A stretch of 64,000 bases of DNA from Pseudoxanthomonas sp. J35 (GTDB taxonomy: Bacteria; Pseudomonadota; Gammaproteobacteria; Xanthomonadales; Xanthomonadaceae): the NCBI RefSeq assembly GCF_000513995.1, contig NZ_AZVB01000008.1, forward strand, positions 1 through 64,000, given 5' to 3'. A program made the position numbers and the translations under genes. The notes below the pieces were generated by a model that was not told the origin of the DNA, ran no database searches, and saw only the letters and a program-made list of their open reading frames with translations. Numbering within the stretch: the stretch's first letter is position 1; each line of letters starts with the position of its first letter. Positions 56,954-64,000 of this stretch are shown here, piece after piece.

Positions 56954-58675
56954 TCAGCCCGCCGCGTCACCGCGCAGCGGTCGGCGCTCGGCATGGGTGC
57001 GGAACGCCTGGCGGATGTGCTCGCGCAGCTCGTCCTCGTTCCAGGGCTTGGTCAGGAAACGGTAGATCGCGCCGCGGTTGATGGCGTCGGTTACCGTGGC
57101 CAGGTCGGTGTAGCCGGACAGCACCATGCGCACCGTGTCCGGGTAGAGCATCTTCACCCGGCCCAGGAACTCGGTGCCGCTCATGTCCGACATGCGCTGG
57201 TCGGAAAGGATGACCTGCACCTCGTTGGTGGCCAGCAGATCGAAGGCGTCGCGCACGTTGCCGGCCGCCAGGATGCGGTAGCCGTCGCGGCGGAACAGCC
57301 GCACCAGCGAGCGCAGCACGTTCTCCTCGTCGTCCACCAGCAGCAGGGTGAGGTCCTGCTTGCCGGCGGCGAACAGCTCCGGGCGCAGATAGCGGCGGCG
57401 CAGGGCGGTGCCGGCCGCCTCGGCGGGCATCGGCTCGCCGAACAGGTAGCCCTGGAAGACGTCGCAGTCGCTGCGCCGCAGGTAGCCCAGCTGCGCCTCG
57501 CTCTCCACGCCGTTGGCGATCACCTTCATGTCGAGCTGGTGGCCCATGGCGATGATGGCGCGGACGATGGCCGTCTCGCGCTCGGCCGCCGGCGCGGTGC
57601 GGATGAAGCTGCGGTCCACCTTGAGCATGTCCACCGGGTAGCGCACCAGCGCGCTGAGGCTGGAGTCGCCGGTGCCGAAGTTGTCCAGCACCAGGCCCAC
57701 CCCCTCGCGGCGCAGGGCCGCCAGGCTTTCGTGGATCGGGGTCACGTTGCCGGCCAGGGCGTTTTCGTTGATCTCCAGCACCAGGCACTTGGGCGGAATG
57801 CCGGCCTGGCGCAGCAGTTCCAGCACCTCAGCGGTGAAGCCGGGCCGCAGCAGCTGCAAGGTGGAGACGTTCACCGCCAGGAACAGGTCGTCGAAGCCGG
57901 CCGCGCGCCACTGCCGCAGCTGGGCGATGGCGCTTTCCAGCACCCAGGCGCCGATCTGCACCACCACGCCCAGCCGCTCGGCCGTGGGCATGAAGCGCTC
58001 GGGCACCATCAGCCCGAGGGTCGGCGACTGCCAGCGCAGCAGCGCCTCCATGCCGACCACGCGGCCGTCGCGGGCGCTGATTTCCGGCTGGAAGCGCAGG
58101 CGCAGCTCGCCGTTCGGGATCGCGTCCACGATCTGCCGCGCGATGACGCTCTCGTTGTGGACGTTCTCCAGGCTCTGCCCGCCGTAGAACTGGATGCGCT
58201 CGCCGCCGTGGCTGGCCTGGCGCGCGGCGATCTCGGCCATGCGCAGCAGGGCGTCGGCGCTGCACCCATGGAGGGGACACAGGCTGATGCCGGCCTTGGC
58301 GCTGAGGAACAGGGTGTAGGGCAGCACGCTCAGCGGCAGCTCAGCCTCGGCCAGCAGTTCCTCGGCCAGGACCTCCGGGGCCGGCATTCCGGGGAGCAAC
58401 GGGATGGCGGCCACGAACTCGTCGCTGCCGTGGCGCCACACCCGGCCGCGCCCGTGCAGCAGCACGTCCAGGCGCCGCGCCAGCAACTCCAGCGCCTGGT
58501 CGCCCACGGCCACGCTCATGTTCTCGTTGACCGAGGCGAAGTGGTCGATGTCCAGGTGCAGCAGCATCAGCGGCGGGCCGTCGCCGATGGCGGCCTCGAC
58601 CATCGCCTGCAGCAGCGGATGCCCGGCGCCCAGGCGGCCGGGGCTGGGGCCGGCATCGGATGGCAGCGCGGACAT
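56954..58675 (-). CDS. Degenerate GGDEF-EAL protein with C-terminal receiver
   Basis: A 573-residue protein with GGDEF (about 20-165), EAL (about 172-430) and a receiver (about 442-560; D448-D449, D492). The GGDEF motif reads GSDEF. In the EAL part E210, N269, E301, D331, K352 and Q408 match catalytic positions. D332 is replaced by N (DNFGTG) and the AEGVE motif reads ANGVE (N388). Two metal or catalytic positions are therefore lost, so it is probably a c-di-GMP reader or other effector, not an enzyme. It is 2 bp after the membrane kinase gene, its likely phosphate source, and 3 bp from the convergent soluble kinase gene. Confidence 0.88.
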   Translation of the reverse strand: MSALPSDAGPSPGRLGAGHPLLQAMVEAAIGDGPPLMLLHLDIDHFASVNENMSVAVGDQALELLARRLDVLLHGRGRVWRHGSDEFVAAIPLLPGMPAPEVLAEELLAEAELPLSVLPYTLFLSAKAGISLCPLHGCSADALLRMAEIAARQASHGGERIQFYGGQSLENVHNESVIARQIVDAIPNGELRLRFQPEISARDGRVVGMEALLRWQSPTLGLMVPERFMPTAERLGVVVQIGAWVLESAIAQLRQWRAAGFDDLFLAVNVSTLQLLRPGFTAEVLELLRQAGIPPKCLVLEINENALAGNVTPIHESLAALRREGVGLVLDNFGTGDSSLSALVRYPVDMLKVDRSFIRTAPAAERETAIVRAIIAMGHQLDMKVIANGVESEAQLGYLRRSDCDVFQGYLFGEPMPAEAAGTALRRRYLRPELFAAGKQDLTLLLVDDEENVLRSLVRLFRRDGYRILAAGNVRDAFDLLATNEVQVILSDQRMSDMSGTEFLGRVKMLYPDTVRMVLSGYTDLATVTDAINRGAIYRFLTKPWNEDELREHIRQAFRTHAERRPLRGDAAG

Positions 58676-58677
58676 GC

Positions 58678-60369
58678 TCACCCCGCCTCCGCTTGCGCCC
58701 CGTAGGGCAGTTGCAGCCGGATCCGGGTGCCCTGGCCGGGACCGGTGTCGATCTGCAGGCGTCCGCCGGCGCTCTGCGCGCGCTCGCGCATGATCGCCAG
58801 GCCCAGCCCGCGCGCGCGCGCCGGCTCGAAGCCGCAGCCGTCGTCGTCCACGACCAGGCACAGGGACCGGCCGTCCTGGTCGCGCAGTGCCAGGACGATG
58901 GCCCGGGCGCCGGCATGGCGCAGCGCGTTGGTCAGCGCCTCCTGCGCGATGCGGAAGCAGGCCTGTTCCACCTCGCGTTCCGGGCGCCGCGGCAGCGACC
59001 GGATGTCCAGCTCCAGCGCCACCGCGGTGCTGCGGAACAGGATCCCCGCGTGCCAGCGCAGCGCCGCCTCCAGGCCTAGCGCGTCCAGTTGCGGCGGGCG
59101 CAGCAGCATCGACAGGTTGCGCAGCTTCTCCAGGGTGGCGTCGGCGGTGGCGGCGATGTCCTGCAGGTCCTCGCGGAGGCGCTCGCCGTCCTCCTCGGCC
59201 ATGGCCGCGTGCGCCGACAGCTTCATCGCGGTGATCGCCTGGCCGATGTCGTCGTGCAGCTCGCGCGAGATCGCGCGGCGCTCGTCCTCCTGCGCGGAGA
59301 ACAGCCGCCGTGCCATGGCCTGCAGTTCCTGGTTGCCGGCGACCAGGGCCTCGCGCATCCGTTCCGGCTCGCTCAGGTCCCGCACCAGCAGCAGCCTCGC
59401 CGGGCCGCCATCGTGCGGCGCCCGGCCACAGGCCAGCGCAGCGCGAAAGACGCTGCCGTCGCTGCGCCGCATTCGGGCCACGCCGTCCGGCAGCGGCCCG
59501 CCGTCCAGCCACCGCTGCAGCGCAGGCAGGTCCTTGCCCGTCGCCAGCGCCGAGAGCGGTTGTCCCTCGAGCGCCTCGGCCGGCCGGCCGAACAGCGCCG
59601 CGCAGGCCGGGTTGGCCCAGGCCACGCGCTGGCCGGCCAGGAGCAGCAGCCCGTCGGGGACCATGCGCACGAGCTCGCGGAGCTGTTGCTCGCGCTCGTC
59701 CAGCAGCTGCCGCGCCTGCTCCAGGGCGTGTCGGGCGTGGACCTCGCCGCTGCGGTCGTGCAGCACCGCCAGGCGCAGCCGGCCGTCGTCGCCGGCCAGC
59801 GCGACGCTGCGCAGTTCCACTTCGCGCACGCTGCCGTCGCGCAGGCGCAGGCGCCCGGGCCCGCCTTCCGGCGCCAGCGCGGCGGCGCCTCCCGCCTCCG
59901 GTTGCCACAGCGCGCCCATGTCCATGCCGCGTAGCGCCTCGCACGGCCACCCCAGCAGTGCGCCGGCGGCCGGGTTGGCCTCGGCGATGCGAGCCGTGTC
60001 CGGGTCGTAGGTCCACATGGGGACCGGATGGGCGTGGAACAGTTCGCGATGGCGCGCCCTCCAGTCCAGGGCGCGCTGCCGCCAGTCGCGCAGGCCGCGG
60101 ACCAGCGGCCGCAGCAGCAGGCCGAGCAGGAGGGCCGTGGCCAGGATCCACACACCGTCCTTGTAGCCCTGGAGCCGGGCCAGGACGGCGGCGTCCCCCC
60201 CGGCCCACCAGGCCGCCGCGCGGTCGCTGGCGGCGATCCATGCCGCCCCCGTGATCAGGTACAGCGCCGGCATGCCCCAGGCGATGGCCCGGAGCCGAGC
60301 GCGGCCCGGGCCGGGCGCATCGTCGGCCGCGGTTGCGCGCCGGCGCGCTCCGGATCCCACCTCGCGCAT
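58678..60369 (-). CDS. Membrane PAS-containing NarX-type sensor histidine kinase
   Basis: A 563-residue kinase with two membrane helices (about 28-47 and 73-91), two PAS-like domains, and a HisKA_3 domain with RAISRELHDDIGQAI. The ATPase (DDDGCGFEP, GLGLAIMRERA) completes it. This class usually pairs with NarL-type regulators; one is at 37095-37727. Its gene partner, however, is the downstream GGDEF-EAL-receiver. GGGGGA four bases before the ATG at 60369 decided the start over 60405. Confidence 0.88.
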   Translation of the reverse strand: MREVGSGARRRATAADDAPGPGRARLRAIAWGMPALYLITGAAWIAASDRAAAWWAGGDAAVLARLQGYKDGVWILATALLLGLLLRPLVRGLRDWRQRALDWRARHRELFHAHPVPMWTYDPDTARIAEANPAAGALLGWPCEALRGMDMGALWQPEAGGAAALAPEGGPGRLRLRDGSVREVELRSVALAGDDGRLRLAVLHDRSGEVHARHALEQARQLLDEREQQLRELVRMVPDGLLLLAGQRVAWANPACAALFGRPAEALEGQPLSALATGKDLPALQRWLDGGPLPDGVARMRRSDGSVFRAALACGRAPHDGGPARLLLVRDLSEPERMREALVAGNQELQAMARRLFSAQEDERRAISRELHDDIGQAITAMKLSAHAAMAEEDGERLREDLQDIAATADATLEKLRNLSMLLRPPQLDALGLEAALRWHAGILFRSTAVALELDIRSLPRRPEREVEQACFRIAQEALTNALRHAGARAIVLALRDQDGRSLCLVVDDDGCGFEPARARGLGLAIMRERAQSAGGRLQIDTGPGQGTRIRLQLPYGAQAEAG

Positions 60370-60433
60370 CGAGTCCCCCTGGGCAAACGTCACCCCGCAG
60401 AGCATATCAGGCGGCGCCGCGCCTCCCGCAGGC

Positions 60434-60460
60434 TCAACAATCGGCCCGGTGCGCCGCTAA
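60434..60460 (+). promoter_or_regulatory. Possible sigma-28 promoter for the GGDEF-EAL gene
   Basis: Plus-strand TCAACAAT, an 11-bp spacer, then GCCGCTAA. Both boxes depart slightly from consensus; the spacing is exact. The leader to GTG at 60508 would be about 41 bases. Confidence 0.55.
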
Positions 60461-60507
60461 CGCCTCGAGGGCTCCGATGGACGGGGTCGGTCAGGAGCAA
60501 GCCCGGC

Positions 60508-63312
60508 GTGGATCCAGGTGCAATCGCCAGCCTGTTGCAACACCCCATAGGCAGCGCCTTGCTGGTGCTGGACCGCGACGGCCGGGTGCTGGCCGCCAAC
60601 CCGGCCGCACAGGCGCTGGCGCTGCCGGAGGCGGCGGGGACGTACGCGATGCTGTTGCAGGACCTGCGGCAGCAGTTGGCCGCCGGCGCCCTGCACGCCG
60701 TCGCCTGCAGCCTCCCGGGGCCCGGCCGCCGGCTCGACGGCTGGCTGCGCGCGGTGCGCGATCCGGACGGGGGCGTGCTGGCCTACACCCTGAGCATTCC
60801 CGACCCGGAAGGCGCCAGCCGCTGGCAGGTGGCGCTGGACAGCGCCGGCCACGGCCTCTGGGACTGGGACATCGGCGCCAACCGCATCTTCCGCTCGGAC
60901 AGCTGGCTGGCCATGCTCGGCTACACCGCCGAGGACGTGGCCGGCGGCGGCCTGGAGGCGGCGCTGTCCCTGGTCCACCCCGATGACCTGGAGCGGGTGC
61001 GCGAGAGCGTGCGCGCGCACCTGGAGGGCCGCACCGACGTCTACGTGTGCGAACACCGGCTGCGCCAGTGCGACGGAAGCTGGCGCTGGGTGCGCGACAG
61101 CGGCCGGGTCGTGGCCTGGTCGGCCGACGGCCGGCCGCTGCGCATGGTCGGCACCCATACCGCGATCGACGCGCAGAAGCAGTTGGAAGAGCGCCTGCGC
61201 CGGCAGCAGGCGCTGCTGGAGGAAGTGCAACGCATCGCCGGCATGGTGCCCTGGTCGTGGGATCCGCGTACCGACACCGGCTGGTGGCCGCGGGAACTCT
61301 ATCGCCTGGCCGGCCAGGCGCCGCGGCCGAAGGACTCGGCCCGCGCCTGGCTGCGGCAGCTGCCGCGCCCGGCCGCGGCCGCGCTCCGCCGCGCCTGGCG
61401 GCGGATGCGGGCCGACGGCCGGTCGGTGGGCTTCGACCTGGAGCTGCGCGACGTCCAGGGCCGGCCGCTGCACCTGCAGGCCTGGGCCCGTCCGCAGCTG
61501 GACGCGGCGGGCCACATCGTGGGCGTGGTCGGCCAGGTCCAGGACGTGACCGCGCAGCGGCACGCCGATGCGCTGCTGCGCTGGCGCACCGAACTGCTGG
61601 AGCGGGTGTCGGCGCTGGGCCACATCGGCGGCTGCGAGATCGAGCCGGACAGCCGGCAGGTGCAGTGGACCGAGGAGTGCTGCCGGATCCACGGCCTGCC
61701 GCCGGGCCTGCTGGCGCTGGACGACGCACTGGCCCTGTACACGCCCGAGTCGCGCGAAGCGTTCGAGGCGGCGCTGGCGCGGCTGGCCGGAGGCGGCCCG
61801 CGCGAGCAGCTGGAACTGTGCTTCTACCGCCGCGACGGCCAGCGGGTATGGGTGCAGGTGCTGGTGGAACTGGACGGCGGCCGCGACGGCATGCCGCCGC
61901 GCTTCGTGGCGCTGTTCCGCGACATCAGCCGCGAGCGCGAGACCAGCGAGCGCATCGAACTGCTCTCGCACTACGACCTGCTGACCGGGCTGCCCAATCG
62001 CTATCTGCTGCGCGAGCAGGCCGAGCAGGCCATCGCCGCCGAACGCGGCGGCGCCGAACCGGGCCTGGCGCTGCTGCTGGTGGACCTGGACGGCTTCAAG
62101 AGCATCAACGATTCCTTCGGGCACGCCGCCGGCGACGCCATGCTCAAGGCCGCGGCCGGGCGCATGCACCACACCCTGAAGGCCGAGGACCTGTTCGGAC
62201 GCTTGGGCGGGGACGAGTTCCTGGTGGCGCTGCGCGGCCCGGCCCGCGCGGCCGAGGCCGAGACCGCGGCACGGCGGCTGATCGCGGTCCTGTCCGAGCC
62301 GCTGGCGTTCGGAAACGACAACCTCAAGGTGGGCGCCAGCGTCGGCATCGCGCTGCTGGGCCGCGACGGCCAGGCCTTCGACGAGCTGCTGCGCGCGGCC
62401 CACGCCGCGCTGCGCGTGGCGCGCGAGCGCGGCCGCAACGGCTGGCAGGTCCACAACGACGAGATCCAGCGCCGCACCCGGCGGCGGATGGAGATCGAGT
62501 ACGCGCTGCGCGGCGCACTGGAGCGCGAGGAATTCACCCTGGTCTACCAGCCGCAGGTCGGAGTCCGCGACGGCCAGCCGCCGGGCATCGAGGCGCTGCT
62601 GCGCTGGCACTGGCCCGGCGGTCCCTGCCATCCGAGCGAGTTCATCCCCATCGCAGAGGAATGCGGCGAGATCGTCCGGCTCGGCGACTGGGTCATCAGC
62701 GAGGCTTGCCGCCAGGCCGTGGCCTGGCACGCGGCGGGCCTGAACTTCGGCCGCATCGCGGTCAACGTCTCGGGCGTGCAGCTGCGCGACCGCGGCTTCG
62801 GCGACCGCGTGGTGGCGCTGTGCCAGCGCGCCGGCTGGCCGCCCGGGCGCCTGGAGCTGGAGCTGACCGAGTCGTCGCTGATCCTGGACAGCGAGGGCCT
62901 GCGGCAGTGCTTCCAGGTGCTGGAACGGCACGGCGTGCAGCTGGCCGTGGACGATTTCGGCACCGGTTTCTCCAACCTGCATTACCTCAACCGCTTCCCG
63001 GTTCAGCGGCTGAAGATCGACCGCAGCTTCATCTCCGACATGCTCCGCGACGCCAGCGCCGGGGAGGTCACCCAGGCCATCATCCACCTCGGCCATGCGC
63101 TGGGCATGCGGGTGGTGGCCGAAGGGGTGGAAACCGCGGAGGAACAGGCCCAGCTGCGCGCGTGGGGATGCGACGAAGTCCAGGGCTACCTGCACACGCG
63201 GCCGCTGCCGCCGCGCGAACTGGCGCAGTGGCTGCGCGCGGCCAACGAGGCCGGCGCGCCCCTGGGCGGGGCCGCCTGGCAGGGGCTGAAGTCCCGCGCT
63301 TCCTCGCACTGA
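60508..63312 (+). CDS. PAS-GGDEF-EAL cyclic-di-GMP enzyme, GTG start
   Basis: A 934-residue, apparently soluble protein with four PAS-like domains (about 10-105, 107-235, 240-355, 360-480), a GGDEF domain (RLGGDEF at 565-571) and an EAL domain (EAL from 695). Both sets of catalytic motifs look intact: GGDEF, EALLRW, NVSGVQL, LELTES, DDFGTGFSN, LKIDRSF and AEGVET. The usual RxxD inhibitory site reads KAED. It could make or break c-di-GMP depending on the PAS signal. GTG at 60508 with a GGAG site is preferred. Its promoter may be FliA-dependent. Confidence 0.92.
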   Translation: MDPGAIASLLQHPIGSALLVLDRDGRVLAANPAAQALALPEAAGTYAMLLQDLRQQLAAGALHAVACSLPGPGRRLDGWLRAVRDPDGGVLAYTLSIPDPEGASRWQVALDSAGHGLWDWDIGANRIFRSDSWLAMLGYTAEDVAGGGLEAALSLVHPDDLERVRESVRAHLEGRTDVYVCEHRLRQCDGSWRWVRDSGRVVAWSADGRPLRMVGTHTAIDAQKQLEERLRRQQALLEEVQRIAGMVPWSWDPRTDTGWWPRELYRLAGQAPRPKDSARAWLRQLPRPAAAALRRAWRRMRADGRSVGFDLELRDVQGRPLHLQAWARPQLDAAGHIVGVVGQVQDVTAQRHADALLRWRTELLERVSALGHIGGCEIEPDSRQVQWTEECCRIHGLPPGLLALDDALALYTPESREAFEAALARLAGGGPREQLELCFYRRDGQRVWVQVLVELDGGRDGMPPRFVALFRDISRERETSERIELLSHYDLLTGLPNRYLLREQAEQAIAAERGGAEPGLALLLVDLDGFKSINDSFGHAAGDAMLKAAAGRMHHTLKAEDLFGRLGGDEFLVALRGPARAAEAETAARRLIAVLSEPLAFGNDNLKVGASVGIALLGRDGQAFDELLRAAHAALRVARERGRNGWQVHNDEIQRRTRRRMEIEYALRGALEREEFTLVYQPQVGVRDGQPPGIEALLRWHWPGGPCHPSEFIPIAEECGEIVRLGDWVISEACRQAVAWHAAGLNFGRIAVNVSGVQLRDRGFGDRVVALCQRAGWPPGRLELELTESSLILDSEGLRQCFQVLERHGVQLAVDDFGTGFSNLHYLNRFPVQRLKIDRSFISDMLRDASAGEVTQAIIHLGHALGMRVVAEGVETAEEQAQLRAWGCDEVQGYLHTRPLPPRELAQWLRAANEAGAPLGGAAWQGLKSRASSH

Positions 63313-63344
63313 CGCCGCGCCGGCCACGGCGGCGGCCGACGCCC

Positions 63345-63623
63345 TCAATCGCCCTGCCGGGCACCGCTCGCGGCCAGGCCCGGCGACGCCAGGTCCCAGC
63401 CGATGCAGGCGTCGACCGGGTCCACCCCGCAGGGGACGGGCGCGGTCTGCCGCAGCGTCTCCAACTCACGCAGGGCCAGCGTCTCCAGGCGCGCCAGCGC
63501 CGGCACGGAGACCGCCTCGGCGCCCGGGCCTGTGCCCGATGCCGGTTCCGCACACGGCGCGGCCCCGGGACGGGCGCCGGGGCCGGGAAGGGGCGGGCGA
63601 TGTCCGGGGCCGGCCGCAGACAC
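63345..63623 (-). CDS. Short ORF resembling the CheA P2-like segment, GTG start
   Basis: A possible 92-residue protein: low-complexity N-terminus, then ALARLETLALRELETL and DPVDACIGWDL. The last motif nearly repeats DPLEACIAWDL of the CheA at 6036-7979 (residues 192-202), which is preceded there by a similar LRELEHL helix. It starts 6 bp after the MCP-like gene. It may be a separate CheA-regulatory domain or a remnant. The start is uncertain. Confidence 0.4.
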   Translation of the reverse strand: MSAAGPGHRPPLPGPGARPGAAPCAEPASGTGPGAEAVSVPALARLETLALRELETLRQTAPVPCGVDPVDACIGWDLASPGLAASGARQGD

Positions 63624-63628
63624 GGGAG

Positions 63629-64000
63629 TCAGAACAGTTCCACGGTGCCCGCGCTCATGGTCTGCTGCGTCACCGGCTTGTGCGGCGGCTGCTCCCATTC
63701 CCCGCACAGGTCGCGCAGGCGCTGGCCCAGCCGCTGCAGCGCGCGCAGCAGTTCCTCGTCGCTGGCCCCGTTGCTGCGGTGGAGCAGGTCCTGCAGGGCC
63801 AGCGCCTCGCGGTTGATCGCGTCCAGCCGGTCCAGGTGCACGTGGGCCCCGCCCAGCGCCTGGGTGGCGATGTCCTCGAACTGCAAGGCGCGCACCGCTT
63901 CGGCGACGCTGCCGTCGATGGCGCGGCCGCACTCGGATATCTCGCGCATCCCTTCGCCCAGCGAGGCGTTGATCGCGGCCACGTTCTGCAGCATGGCCGC
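63629..64000 (-). CDS. MCP-like protein, C-terminal fragment (start beyond window)
   Basis: The visible 123 residues start in frame at the right edge and end in SAGTVELF. They contain a helix pair with ALQFEDIATQALGGAHVHLD, a segment found near the C-terminus of some short chemoreceptor-like proteins. The phosphorelay or methylation region would lie beyond the window. Identity is therefore provisional. Confidence 0.5.
   Translation of the reverse strand, partial: AAMLQNVAAINASLGEGMREISECGRAIDGSVAEAVRALQFEDIATQALGGAHVHLDRLDAINREALALQDLLHRSNGASDEELLRALQRLGQRLRDLCGEWEQPPHKPVTQQTMSAGTVELF

Overview
This window is almost entirely one polar-flagellum and chemotaxis locus from a GC-rich gammaproteobacterium. 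The gene order (rpoN beside fleQ, fliS followed by a FliT-like protein and an atypical PilZ protein, flhB-flhA-flhF-flhG-fliA-cheYZA, motCD-parC-parP, and a second cheA with cheY and STAS genes) fits Xanthomonadaceae such as Lysobacter, Luteimonas or Xanthomonas relatives. FlhF/FlhG and ParC/ParP point to a flagellum and chemoreceptor array placed at the pole. The genus is an inference from gene order and GC content, not from a marker gene.

Layout, left to right. (1) 1-8.7 kb is a second chemosensory module on the minus strand: STAS, CheY-like, CheA, a frameshifted histidine kinase, the YcgR flagellar brake, CheW, a secreted OB-fold-like protein and an MCP that runs off the left edge. (2) 8.9-12.1 kb is motC-motD-parC-parP. 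(3) 12.2-21.4 kb is flhB-flhA-(small ORF)-flhF-flhG-fliA-cheY-cheZ-cheA. (4) 21.4-25.6 kb is fliLMNOPQR. A plus-strand glycerophosphodiesterase gene with two frameshifts interrupts the locus at 25.7-26.8 kb. (5) 26.9-33.5 kb is fliEFGHIJK. (6) 33.7-37.7 kb holds the regulators fleQ, a receiver-only protein, rpoN and a NarL-type regulator. (7) 37.9-42.4 kb is fliC and fliD-fliS-fliT-like-PilZ. (8) 42.5-53.2 kb is flgBCDEF and flgGHIJKL. (9) 53.3-55.7 kb is cheV, with divergent flgA-flgM-flgN. (10) 55.7-63.3 kb holds two sensor kinases and two GGDEF-EAL proteins. (11) The right edge carries a short ORF resembling part of the CheA P2 region and the C-terminus of an MCP-like protein.

The transcriptional hierarchy can be read from the sequence. 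Seven sigma-54 -24/-12 elements precede flhB, fliL, fliE, fliD, flgG, flgB and flgA, the middle-class structural genes that RpoN and FleQ would drive. Nine sigma-28 elements (TAAAG-type -35, exactly 11 bp, GCCGATAA-type -10) precede the OB-fold gene, cheW, ycgR, STAS, motC, fliC, cheV, flgM and a GGDEF-EAL gene, the late class under FliA and FlgM. Three of the sigma-28 elements lie so close to the start codon that the mRNA would be leaderless or nearly so.

Most operons are tightly packed with ATGA stop/start overlaps. The only broken genes are the two that are not flagellar: a histidine kinase (one frameshift) and glpQ (two). cheR, cheB and cheD are not in the window; the left-hand module probably continues beyond it. 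No rRNA or tRNA genes, insertion sequences, CRISPR arrays or phage genes were seen.
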